Part shown: piece after piece, positions 21,328-31,356 of the stretch
Position numbering within the stretch: the first letter of the stretch is position 1
Layout: every line of letters starts with the position of its first letter
Assembly (NCBI GenBank): GCA_949751835.1
Contig: CATKHK010000047.1
Coordinates: forward strand, 248,001 to 312,000
DNA from: Blepharisma japonicum
Lineage: Eukaryota; Ciliophora; Heterotrichea; Heterotrichida; Blepharismidae
Reading direction: 5' to 3'
DNA length: 64,000 nucleotides
The notes under the pieces: model-generated
Seen by the model: the letters and a program-made list of their open reading frames with translations, nothing else
What the model was told of the DNA's origin: nothing
The model's database searches: none
Program-made: the position numbers and the translations under genes

Positions 21328-22068
21328 TGTATTTTTTATATGACTTTTTGTCTGATTTCCATTTAAAATATAAATGTGTTTGGTTGATACTAGAAAATGA
21401 ATTTTTTATATAATTTTATGTGATGCATGTGTATACATAGAGATTTGTAAGATGAATGATTTCCAATTATTTTGCTTGCTAATTGCAAAAGGTGCGAGAA
21501 TTTTATCCTCTTCTAAAGTGTAATCTGCCAGCAAGACCATAGCCACATTGGAAATTTGTTGTATTGAGAATTTCAGGGGCATTGTTTAGGCAAGATTCTG
21601 ATGTAAAATTATAACAGGTCACATTTTTGGTTATTGCAAAGACAGCAAAAATTACTTGAATCCCTCAGCTGAGGGATAATTTAATGCTTGCAGATCTTTA
21701 AAATTTGAAGCTTAAAGAATTTTGCAAACAAATACTCATAGATAAACAGTGCAATTCTTAATTATCTAAGATAAGAAGTAGCGAGCTTAATTGAAACAAA
21801 TTTGTGACGCGTATATATAAACAGAAAGACAAACTGATTATTAAAATAGGCATATTTTTAGGTCTACAGCTAAGGCATCCACTGTTACAATTGTAGCATT
21901 TATTATATTGTGAACCATTTCAATATTGGCTAATCAGAATGCAAATTCCATTTGTAAGGCATGCTTTGCAATTTTCTCTGCACTATTCTGCAGGTGATAC
22001 AAGTGATAATATCATGACTTGTAATGATTTATTAGTAAAATAAAAAATTATAAATTAGTTTAAAGAAA
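21328..22068. other. Spacer between FBA copies A and B
   Basis: AT-rich, no coding pattern. I could not match it to the other inter-copy spacers, so it may be unique or older sequence. Confidence 0.4.
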
Positions 22069-22860
22069 TTAGGTTCTATTGAAGATCCGAGCAAAGCAAT
22101 AAGAGAATCTTGCACCATAATTTCCAGCCCACAATCTCGTGTCTTTCCCAGAATAAGTTATTTTAATTGTTCTATGATAAGATTGAATTTCAAACTTAGT
22201 TTTCAACATATAAAACACAGGCCCAGGCTCAGGTATACTTACTTCATCAATTTCATAAGTGTCTGTTTTTTCATGGTTTTCAGTATATACCTCTGCTTTA
22301 AGTTTTGCTAATGCTCCACAATCATCTCTTCTGCTCACATATGCCCCTATAATAATAAATCTCATTTTAGTTGATAATGGTATATTAATAACCTGCGTTA
22401 AGTCACACCATTCATAAGAAGATACAAAAACTGTCTTTTTATGTTTATAACCAGGCCAGTCTTCAATATTTCATCCGCCACCTCCATCTCGTTTATCCCA
22501 AAATTCATATTGCATTTCTCCACATGGATTTTTAATCAGGTTTTGAGCGGATTTTATGCATCTAATTCAATCATCATTCGAAGTAAACGGCTTGCGCTCT
22601 AAGAATCTTGCAAAATGGTCAAGTAACTCGGGATCATTTTGGTCAAGATTGGCAATCCAGGCAATCGTGCTTGGAATATACTTTGAAAGGTAGAAATAGT
22701 ACTCGTAATTTGGTAGCTGCTGATTGAAGTAACGATTTAAACAGAGAAGCTTTAATGAATCGTTGGCACTTAAGAAGTCAGAAGCTTTCCTGATGATACA
22801 AATCAGCTCATATTCATTTATTCTAGGCTTTTTATGTGGCTTTTTTGTTTGGTTTCCCAT
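22069..22860 (-). CDS. F-box-like/FBA-domain protein, copy B
   Basis: 263 residues, intact with TGA=Trp at two FBA positions. The only copy whose second potential start (MNEN in others) is Ile (ATA), so it must use the leader start MGNQTKKPHKK. The sugar-site loop reads DTRLWAGNYGAR. It has a two- or three-residue insertion in the linker (SKYIPSTIAWIANL) shared with copy F. 'Cys-Gly' in SRRDDCG matches D, F and G, and differs from the 'DDG' of A and C. Likely SCF-type substrate adaptor. Confidence 0.85.
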
Positions 22861-23174
22861 TTATTATATAAATATGCCTTAGAAAATCTAATTTTCATAT
22901 AAGTTAATGTTATATACGAAATTTCACTGTATTTTCAGAGATTTATAGAGTGAAAGATTATGGAGTAAGGGAAAATTTACAATTTTATAAAAGAATTTTA
23001 TTTATATCATCATAAAGATTAAAGAAATAATAACTGAATTTTTCGGGTTAAGATAATACAATACTTGTTTTTGTCCTGGACAATAATATAATTTACTAAA
23101 TTATCGCAAATCCAAGACTTTAACAATAAAAATTGATCTTTATGAATATTGTGCCTAAAATTGAAAAACTTTGT
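22861..23174. repeat. Duplicated upstream flank (partner at about 29045-29335)
   Basis: The stretch from about 22895 to 23174 aligns in order with about 29045-29335 (shared blocks such as tttatagag, tatcatcataaa, aataatataatttacta, gatctttatgaatattg). Both are upstream flanks of FBA genes (B and F). After the match, one copy runs into a TauE relic and the other into a BiP relic. Confidence 0.65.
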
Positions 23175-23661
23175 CTAGTATAAATTTTGACAATAGTAAT
23201 TACTTCTACAATTACCACTCTGGAAATATTAGGTGTAAGAAAACACAAATTTAGGTTGCATCAAGCAGCAGAACAATTAATTATGAGATCAATTCATAAT
23301 CTGTAAGAGGTCTTTGATTTTCGGTAGGATGGCGATCATTTAACTTATGGCTTACTGACATCAGAATTCCGTCAAATATAACAACTTGTGATAAAGGTAT
23401 TGTAGGGTTAAGTCATAGTTGAGCAAAAGCTAGCCGACATTTGTAGTGAGTGGGGCCACTATTAATTTCAGCTGAAGCGATAAAGCACTGATAACTATAT
23501 TAATAAAAGTCAATATAAATTCACTATTTGCTATAGGAAAGAGATCTTTATGCTTGCGTTCTCCATTGACATAGTTGTGAAGCTACTTGCATAATAATTG
23601 TGCTCACAAAATTTAGAGGCGGTGATTGAAAAAGGATGAGGAGAAATCGAACTTTTTTCAT
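23175..23661 (-). pseudogene. Relic 1 of TauE/SafE-like gene (5' third)
   Basis: Similar to the first 150-160 codons of the intact gene at 31357-32679, starting with the ATG-AAA-AAA signal-peptide codons at 23661. Shared text includes ttttgtgagcac, cataaagatctctttcctat, gtgctttatc and caacttgtgataaag (opposite strand). Frameshifts appear right after the signal peptide. It ends at the same internal point (codons for IVKIY) as relic 2 at 26160-26534, so both derive from one truncated copy. Confidence 0.8.
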
Positions 23662-24141
23662 ATTTATTTTTAAGAGATATTAGATATGCTTCACAACATA
23701 AAAATGAAATTATAAAACTAATAATTTTTAATAAATTGATATCAAAATTCAAAAGATTTGTGTTGAAAGTTACTCTATAAATTCTAGAAATGATTTTTAG
23801 GTAGATGTGATAGCAATCATAAATTTAAATCATGCTTTAATATAAGCACACATATACGCCACCATAATTTACCTTAAAAATATGGATTTAATATCTGGTT
23901 GTCATATTGATATTTATTGTTATGCTTTAGATTTAACTTCTATTCTTGCTAAATTGACCCTTAGTTAAAGCTATAAAGCAATTACTCTGGAGAAAATATT
24001 TTAAGCTTTTTTGAAAATTTCTTTTCTCCATAATCATTCATTTTATAAATTTCTGCAAATATATTTCAATTTTGTGTACCACTATAACTTATATAAATAA
24101 TTAGATTTTTTAAAATATACACAGACATATTTATATATTAA
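23662..24141. other. Spacer between TauE relic 1 and FBA copy C
   Basis: AT-rich and non-coding. The last 40 bases share the 'acatatttatata' block found just upstream of the MGN start in other FBA copies. Confidence 0.4.
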
Positions 24142-24924
24142 ATGGGAAACCAAACAAAAAGCCATATAAAAAAAACTACAATGAACGAAAATGAGCTGAT
24201 TTTTATCTTCAGGAGAGCTTCTGATTTCTTAAGTGCTAACGATTCATTAAAGCTTCTCTGTTTAAATCATTATTTCCACCAGCACTTACCAAATCACGAG
24301 TACTATTTCTATGTTTCAAAATCTATCGCAAGCTGGATTGCTAATTTAAACCAAAGTGATCCCGAAATACTTGACCATTTTGCAAGATTCTTAGAGTGTA
24401 ATCCATTTACTTCTTATGATGATTTATTCAACTGCATAAAATCATCACAAAACATAATTAAAAATCCATGCGGAGAAATGCAATTTACATTTTGGGATAA
24501 ACGTAATGGAGGTAATGGATGAAATGTTGAAGACTGGCCCGGTTATAAACATAAAAAGACAGTTTTTGCATCTTCTTATGAATGATCTGACTTAACGCAG
24601 ATTATTAATATTCCATTATCAGATCAAAAGAAATTTATTATTATAGGAGCGCATGTTAGCAGAAGATGGGATGATGGAGCATTAGCAAAATTTAAAGCAG
24701 AGGTATATGATGAAAACCATAAAATAAGGGACACTTATAGAATTGATGAAGTAAACATACCTGAGCCTGGACCTGTATTTTATATTATGAAAACTAAGTT
24801 TGAAATTCAACCTTATCATAAAACAATTAAAATAACTTATTCTGGTAAAGACACCAATTGATGGGCTGGATATTATGGAGCAAGATTCTCTTATTGCTAT
24901 GCTCGGATTTTCAATAGCCCATAA
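24142..24924 (+). CDS. F-box-like/FBA-domain protein, copy C (inverted)
   Basis: 260 residues; the only copy on the plus strand. Both starts (MGNQTKSH and MNENEL, 13 codons apart) are present and in frame. TGA encodes Trp at three FBA positions (GNGW, YEW and DTNWW). Sugar-site loop DTNWWAGYYGAR. 'HVSRRWDDG' has an extra Trp shared with copy E. Downstream (24925-25110) it carries the BiP promoter in inverted orientation, so the whole FBA-BiP-promoter piece was flipped. Confidence 0.87.
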
Positions 24925-25319
24925 TCTCCTATTAAAACTAATCGCAAAAGTTTTATAATTCTTTGTATTTTTAAATAAATTCTTATAGCCCTCTTCATTT
25001 CATTTAGTCAATAATTTTTTCCTTTTTACGAAAATCTAGAAATCTCAATTTTCCGATTTCTTTAAAAATTTATTCAAATGATTTCCTCTATTCCCAAAAT
25101 TTCTCATTCCTTAGCTCTTAATTTATAATTGCTTTGTTCCTCATTTGTGATTGCGGTCTACCTCAATTTCTGTAAACTAAATGCAAAGGTTGCTTATTTA
25201 TCTATCTCAATTCCTCTATTAAGAAATCTATTGAAAAGCTTAAGTTATAATAAAACTTACGAGTTTTTATTAGAATAACAAAAGAATTATAAATTACTTT
25301 TGAGATTAGTTAATAAGAG
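24925..25319. repeat. Inverted BiP-promoter copy joined to duplicated FBA 3' flank
   Basis: About 24960-25110 is the reverse complement of the BiP upstream region 20400-20560 (ataattttttccttttt, tctagaaatctcaattttcc). About 25116-25319 repeats directly at 28015-28218 (tgattgcggtctacctcaa, aatgcaaaggttgcttattt). The join is near 25112. Confidence 0.7.
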
Positions 25320-26072
25320 TTATGGGCTATTGAAGATCCGAGCAAAACAATAAGAGAATCTTGCACCATAATTTCCAGCCCAAAACCTCGTGTCTTTCCC
25401 AGAATAAATTATTTTAATTGCTCTATGATGAGGTTGAATTTCAAACTTAGTTTTCATCATATAAAACACAGGCCCAGGCTCAGGTATACATACTTTATCA
25501 ATTTCATAAGTGTCTGTTTTTTCATGGTCTTCAGTATATACCTTTGCTTTAAGTTTTGCTAATGCTCCACAATCATCTCTTCTGCTCACATATGCCCCTA
25601 TAATAATAAATCTCTTTTTATCTGATAATGGAATATTAATAACCTGCTCTAAATGACACCATTCATAAGAAGATACAAAAACTGTCTTTTTATGCTTATA
25701 ACCTGGCCAGTCTTCAATATTTCATCCGTGACCTCCATCGCGTCTCTCCCAAAAATTATATTGCATTTCTCCGCATGGATTTTTAATCATATTTTGTGAT
25801 GATTTTATGCAATTGAATAAATCATCATAAGAAGTAAATGGATTACACTCTAAGAATCTTGCAAAATTGTCAAGTATTTCGGGATCATTTTGGTTAAGAT
25901 TGGCACATCAGGCAATCCAGCTTGGTATAGACTTTGAAACATAGAAATGGTACTCGTGATTTGGTAAGTGCTGATTGAAATAATGATTTAAACAGAGCAG
26001 ATTTAATGAATCGTAAGTGCTTAAGAACTCGGAAGCTCTCCTGAAGATAAAAATCAGCTCATTTTCGCTCAT
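25320..26072 (-). CDS. F-box-like/FBA-domain protein, copy D
   Basis: 250 residues from MSENEL; broken only if TGA is read as stop. It has an odd insertion in the linker (SWIAWCANLNQND, where others have SWIANLNQND) including a TGA Trp. Sugar-site loop DTRFWAGNYGAR. 'EWCHLEQV' replaces 'EWCDLTQV', as in copy F. A one-base loss in the leader puts the MGN start out of frame. F-box-like segment and FBA domain are complete. Confidence 0.83.
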
Positions 26073-26159
26073 TTTGTTATTTTTTATATGGCTTTTGTTT
26101 GGTTTCCCATTTATTATATAAATATGCCTGGAAATTTTTTAAAAAAGCTAATATTTATA

Positions 26160-26534
26160 TATAAACTTTGACAATAATAATTACTTCTACTATTGCTACT
26201 CTGGAAATATTAGGTGTAAGAAAACAAAAATTTAGGTTGCATCAAGTAGCAGAATAATTAATTATGAGATCAATTCATAATCTGTAAGAGGTCTTTGATT
26301 TTCTGTAGGATTGTGATTATTTAATTTATGGCTTACTGATATCAGGGTTCCATCGAATATAACAACTTGTGATAAAGTTATTGCATGGATTAAGTCATAG
26401 TTGAGCAAAAGCTCACCGACATTTGTATTGAGTGAGCCCCACCAAGTCCAGCTGAAGTTGATAAAGCAATGATAACTTTATTTATAAAAGTCCATATAAA
26501 TTCACTATTTGCTACAGGAAAGAGATCTTTATGT
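26160..26534 (-). pseudogene. Relic 2 of TauE/SafE-like gene, fused to BiP relic
   Basis: Covers the region from CKHKDLFP through the first transmembrane repeat of the intact gene and ends at the same break as relic 1. Several frameshifts. Its 5' end is joined at about 26534-26538 to BiP-derived sequence, so the TauE signal-peptide region has been replaced by BiP codons. Confidence 0.8.
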
Positions 26535-26883
26535 TTGTAAAAGCTTCTTATCATTTTGTACCCTGCCTTAAACATATTTTCTGCCAATAAGTTTTTTGAC
26601 ACACTAAGTTGTACCGCTAGGATTGCTTGTAGCTAGGCTTTTAGCAGCTTTTCTGATTAGTCTTTTGCCTTCTTCTAAAAGTGAGAAGTATGAAGTAATG
26701 ATTCTGTTTCCTTAGCCGTAAGGGATTATCTCTATACCCACATAAGAGTGTTGTGCCCAAGTCAATTCCTACAACAGGACCTTTAATGTTGCTGTCCTTT
26801 GAGTCTGCATTGGGTGAAAAGAATAAGCAAGCAGTTATTAATCCAAAATATGCAATGCCTAATGTTCGCAGCTTTTGAGACAT
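26535..26883 (-). pseudogene. BiP relic 1 (first ~115 codons)
   Basis: Starts MSQKLRTLGIAYFGLIT, matching the BiP signal peptide and VGIDLGTT, then loses frame after 'GTTLLCGYRDN'. Nucleotide similarity continues to the codons for DKKLL, where TauE sequence takes over. The upstream 300 bp also match the BiP promoter. The ACGTG palindrome near the ATG is lost. Confidence 0.88.
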
Positions 26884-27188
26884 TTTTATTATAAAGTGTT
26901 ATTTATGTATCCAATTTAGATGATATAAAGAGTGGAAGAATTTTTCTGGAATTGAGAGGAAAAATAAAGACTAAAGACTAATTATTGAGGGAAAGAGGGG
27001 AAGGAATGAGAAGTTTTGGAATAGAGGAAATGATTTGAGCAGATTTTTAAAGAAATTAGAAAATTGAGATTTCTAGATTTTCATAAAAAGGAAAAAATTA
27101 TTGACTGAATGAAATGAAGAGGGTTATAAGGATTTATTTAGAAATTACAAAAGAATTATAAAACTTTTGCGATTAGTTTAATAGGAGA
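26884..27188. repeat. Copy of BiP upstream region
   Basis: Direct, diverged copy of 20285-20583, keeping ttttctggaattgagag and the ggaaaaaattattgactgaa block. It joins BiP relic 1 to the 3' end of FBA copy E in the same arrangement as BiP and copy A. Confidence 0.75.
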
Positions 27189-27932
27189 TTATGAGCTATT
27201 GAAAATCCGAGCATAACAATAAGAGAATCTTGCTCCATAATATCCACGCCATCAATTGGTGTCTTTCCCAGAATAAGTTATTTTAATTGCTCTATGATAA
27301 GGTTGAATTGCAAACTTAGTTTTCATCATATAAAATACAGGCCCAGGCTCAGGTATGTTTACTTCATCAATTCCATAAGTGTCTGTTATTTCATGGTTTT
27401 CACCATATACCTCTGCTTTAAATTTTGCTAATGCTCCATTGTCCCATCTTCTGCTAACATGCGCTCCTATAATAATAAATCTCTTTTGATCTGATAATGG
27501 AATATTAATAACTTGCGTTAAGTCAGACCATTCATAAGAAGATGCAAAAACTGTCTTTTTATGTTTATAGCCAGGCCAGTCTTCAACATTTCATCCGTTA
27601 CCTCCTTTACGTCTATCCCAAAATGTAAATTGCATTTCTCCACATGGATTTTTAACTATGTTTTGTGATGATTTTATGCAATTGAATAAATCATCATAAG
27701 AAGTAAATGGATTGCACTCTAAGAATCTTGCAAAATGGTCAAGTATTTCGGGATCATTTTGGTTTAAATTGGCAATCCAGCTTGCTATAGACTTTGAAAC
27801 GTAGAAATAGTACTCGTGATTTGGTAAGTGCTGATTGAAGTAATGATTTAAACAGAGTAGCTTTAATGAATCGTTAGCGCTTAAGAAATCAGAAGCTCTC
27901 CTGAAGATAAAAATCAGCTCATTTTCGTTCAT
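27189..27932 (-). CDS. F-box-like/FBA-domain protein, copy E
   Basis: 247 residues from MNENEL. The upstream leader is in frame, but its ATG has become TTG, so the start is the inner Met. TGA=Trp at GNGW and DTNWW. Sugar-site loop DTNWWRGYYGAR. 'HVSRRWDNG' links it to copy C, its closest relative by eye. Position relative to BiP relic 1 is the same as copy A to BiP. Confidence 0.85.
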
Positions 27933-28014
27933 TGTATTTTTTTTTATATGGCTTTTTGTTTGGTTTCCCAATTAATATATAAATATGTCTGGGTATATTT
28001 TAAAAAATCTAAGA

Positions 28015-28218
28015 TCTTAATTTATAATTGCTTTGCTCCTCATTTATGATTGCGGTCTACCTCAATTTCTGTAAACTAAATGCAAAGGTTGCTTATTTAT
28101 CTATCTCAATCCTTCTATAAAGAAATCTATTGAAGAGCTTAATTTATAATAAAATTTGCGAGCTTTTATTAGAATAACAAAAGAATTATAAATTACTTTT
28201 AAGGTTAGTTAATAAGAG
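28015..28218. repeat. Duplicated FBA 3' flank (partner 25116-25319)
   Basis: Near-identical to the 3' flank of copy D. A shortened version precedes copy G (about 29700-29765). It marks copies D and F as products of one recent duplication. Confidence 0.7.
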
Positions 28219-28971
28219 TTATGGGCTATTGAAGATCAGAGCATAACAATAAGAGAATCTTGCACCATAATGTCCAGCCCACCAATTCGTGTCTTTCCCA
28301 GAATAAGTTATTTTAATTGCTCTATCATAAGGTTGAATTTCAAACTTAGTTTTCATCATATAAAACACAGGTCCAGGCTCAGGTATGTTAATTTCATCAA
28401 TTTCATAAGTGTCTCTTTTTTCATAGTTTTCAGTATATACCTTTGCTTTAAGTTTTGCTAATGCTCCACAATCACTTCTTCTGCTCACATGTGCCCCTAT
28501 AATAATAAATCTCTTTTTATCTGATAATGGAATATTAATAACCTGCTCTAAATGACACCATTCATAAGAAGATACAAAAACTGTCTTTTTATGCTTATAA
28601 CCTGGCCAGTCTTCAATATTTCATCCGTGACCTCCATTGCGTCTCTCCCAAAAATTATATTGCATTTCTCCGCATGGATTTTTAATCATGTTTTGTGATG
28701 ATTTTATGCAATTGAATAAATCATCATAAGAAGTAAAAGGATTACACTCTAAGAATCTTGCAAAATGGTCAAGTATTTCGGGATCATTTTGGTCAAGATT
28801 GGCAATCCAGGCAATCGTGCTTAATATAGACTTTGAAACGTAGAAATAGTACTCGTGATTTGGTAAGTGCTGATTGAAGTAATGATTTAAACAGAGAAGC
28901 TTTAATGAATCGTTGGCACTTAAGAACTCAGAAGCTCTCCTGAACATAAAAATCAGCTCATTTTCGTTCAT
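28219..28971 (-). CDS. F-box-like/FBA-domain protein, copy F
   Basis: 250 residues from MNENEL; the MGN leader upstream runs into TAA. Linker 'SILSTIAWIANLDQND' resembles copy B, while 'EWCHLEQV' resembles copy D, a mosaic pattern suggesting gene conversion. Sugar-site loop DTNWWAGHYGAR. Frame intact with TGA=Trp. Confidence 0.85.
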
Positions 28972-29044
28972 TTTATTATTTTTTTGTATGGGTTTTTGTT
29001 TGGTTTCCCATTTATTATATAAATATGCCTGGAAATTTTTTAAA

Positions 29045-29335
29045 AAAGCTTATTTTTATATAAGTTAATGTGCACGAGATTGCATAATAATAGCAGAGAT
29101 TTATAGAAGATTGTGGAGAAAGGGGAAATTTACAATTTGATAAAGAGAATTTTATTTATGTCATCATAAAAATTCAACAAATATATGCTGAATTTTTTGG
29201 ATTAAAATAATAAAATGCAATTTATTGTGATGGTCAATAATATAATTTACTATAGCGCCGCAAATTCAAGAAATGTCGACAATAAAAATTTGATCTTTAT
29301 GAATATTGTACCTAAAATTAAAAACTTTTACATAA
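29045..29335. repeat. Duplicated upstream flank (partner 22895-23174)
   Basis: Matches the flank upstream of copy B, and ends where BiP promoter sequence (cataaataacacg) begins. Confidence 0.65.
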
Positions 29336-29355
29336 ATAACACGTTTATAATAAAA

Positions 29356-29699
29356 ATGTCTTAAAAACTGCAAACATTAGGCATTGAATATTTTGGATTG
29401 ATAGCTGCTTATTCTTTCCAGCCAATTTAGGCTCAAAGATAGTGACATTAAAGGTCCTACTGTAGGAAATGGCTTGGGCACAACATTCTTATGTGGGTAT
29501 AGAGATCATCCTTAACGACTAAGGAAACAGAATCATTCCTTCATACTTCTCAATTTCAGAAGAAGACAAAAGACTAGTCAGTAAGGTTGCTAAAAATCTA
29601 ACTACAAGCAATCCTAACGGCACAGCTTAGTATGCCAAAAGACTTATTTTCAGAAATATGTTTAAGGCTCAGTACAAAATGGCAAGAAGCTTTTATTAT
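29356..29699 (+). pseudogene. BiP relic 2 (inverted)
   Basis: Plus-strand copy of the first ~115 BiP codons: ATG TCT TAA where BiP has ATG TCT CGA, then 'GLGTT', 'CGYRD', and the codons for LIGRKY. Multiple stops and frameshifts. It shares the GTTFLCGYRD-type changes with relic 1, so the relics share an already broken ancestor. It ends at almost the same codon as relic 1. Confidence 0.8.
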
Positions 29700-29765
29700 A
29701 ACTTGCGAGAATTTATTAGAAAACAAAAGAATTATAAATTACTTTTGAGATTAGTTAATAGGAGA

Positions 29766-30509
29766 TTATGGGCTATTGAAGATCCGAGCATAGCAATAAG
29801 AGAATCTTGCTCCATAAGTTCCAGCCCATATATTGGTGTCTTTCCCGGAATAAGTTATTTTAACTGTTCTATGATTAGGTTTAATATCAAACTTAGTTTT
29901 CATCATATAAAGCACAGGTCCAGGCTCACGAATGTTTACTTCATCAAGTTTACGAATGCCTGCTACTTTCTTATCTTTATCATATATCACTACTCTAAGT
30001 TTTGCTAATGCTCCACAGTCACTTCTTCTGCTCACATGTGCCCCTATAATAATAAATCTCTTTTTAGCTGATAATGGAATATTAATAGTCTGCGTTAAAT
30101 CACACCATTCATAAGAAGTAGTAAAAACTGTTGTTTTATGTTTATAACCGGGCCAGTCTTCAATATTTCATCCATCACCTCCATCGCGTCTATCCCAAAA
30201 TTTAAATTGCATTTCTCCGCATGGGTTTTTAATTCTGTTTTGTGAAGACTTTATGGAGTTGAATAAATCATCATAAGAAGAAAATGGATTGCAATCTAAG
30301 AATCTTGTGAAATGGTCAAGTATTTCGGGATCATTTTGGTTTAAATTGGCAATCCAGCTTGCAATAGACTTTGAAACATAGAAATAGTACTCGTGATTTG
30401 GTAAGTTCTGGTGGAAATAATGATTTAAACAGAGTAGCTTTAATGAATCGTTAGCGCTTAAGAAATCGGAAGCTCTCCTGAAGATAAAAATCAGCTCATT
30501 TTCATTCAT
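29766..30509 (-). CDS. F-box-like/FBA-domain protein, copy G
   Basis: 247 residues from MNENEL, frame intact. Sugar-site loop DTNIWAGTYGAR. 'YKHKTTVFTTSYEW' and 'VVIYDKDKKVAGIRKLDEVNIREPGPVLY' show more changes than in other copies; 'REPGPVLYMMKTKF' is shared with copy A. The MGN leader is out of frame. Confidence 0.85.
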
Positions 30510-30718
30510 TTAATTTTTTTTATATGGCTTTTTGTTTGGTTTTCCATATGCTGCATAGACGTTATTGAAGTATTCTGAGCTCAGAAAATGGATCCTACAT
30601 TAGAAGCTTCATCTCTGGTATATCCATCCTATAGATGAAATAGATGAAATAATCATAACTTGATAAGATTTATTAAGAGCAAAAGAAGTATAAATTACTA
30701 TTGAGATAGCTTATTAGG

Positions 30719-31240
30719 AGATTAGGTGCTATTGAAGATCCGAGCATAGCAATAAAAGAATCTTGCGCTATAATTTCCAGCCAACCAATTGGTGTCTTTC
30801 CCAGAATAAGTTATTTCAATTGCTCTATAATTAGTCGAATCTCAAACATAGTTTTCATCATGTAAAGCACAAGTCCAGGCTCAGGAATGTGTATTTCATT
30901 AAAATTATAAGTATTTTCTATTTCATTGTTTTCATCATATATATCTGGGTCAAGTTTTGCTAATGCTCCACAGTCACCTCTTCTGCACATGCACGCCTAT
31001 AATAAATCTCTTAAGATCTGATAATGGAATATTAAAACTCTGCGTTAAATCACACCATTTATAAGAAGATACAAAAACGTTTTATTTATGTTTATAGCTA
31101 GGCGAGTCTTCAATATTTCATCCTCTACCTCAATATATTTATCCCAAAAATCAAATTGCATTTCTCCTCATGGATTTTTAATCATGTTTGTGTGACTTTA
31201 TGCAATTGAATAAATCATCATAAGAAGTAAATGGATTAGC
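30719..31240 (-). pseudogene. FBA gene relic H (FBA half only)
   Basis: Clear nucleotide match to the FBA half of the neighbours (agcaataaaagaatcttgc, tgtctttcccagaataag), but with several indels and stops and no F-box half. It breaks off at the codons for 'NPFTSYDD', 116 bp before the intact TauE gene. Confidence 0.88.
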
Positions 31241-31356
31241 TTTCCAAAAAAAATCAATATAAATTAATATTTTATTTATATTTACCAATAAAATGTTAAT
31301 TTTTCAATTTCCATTTACTTTGTTAATTGTATTCAATATTCACCTTAAAAATAAAG

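Noticed and set aside
24142-24160. N-myristoylation of FBA copies starting MGNQTK
   Set aside because: The position that should be Ser/Thr is Lys, and most copies have lost this start.
20285-31300. A transposon driving the duplications
   Set aside because: I found no transposase, terminal inverted repeats or target-site duplications around the copied blocks.
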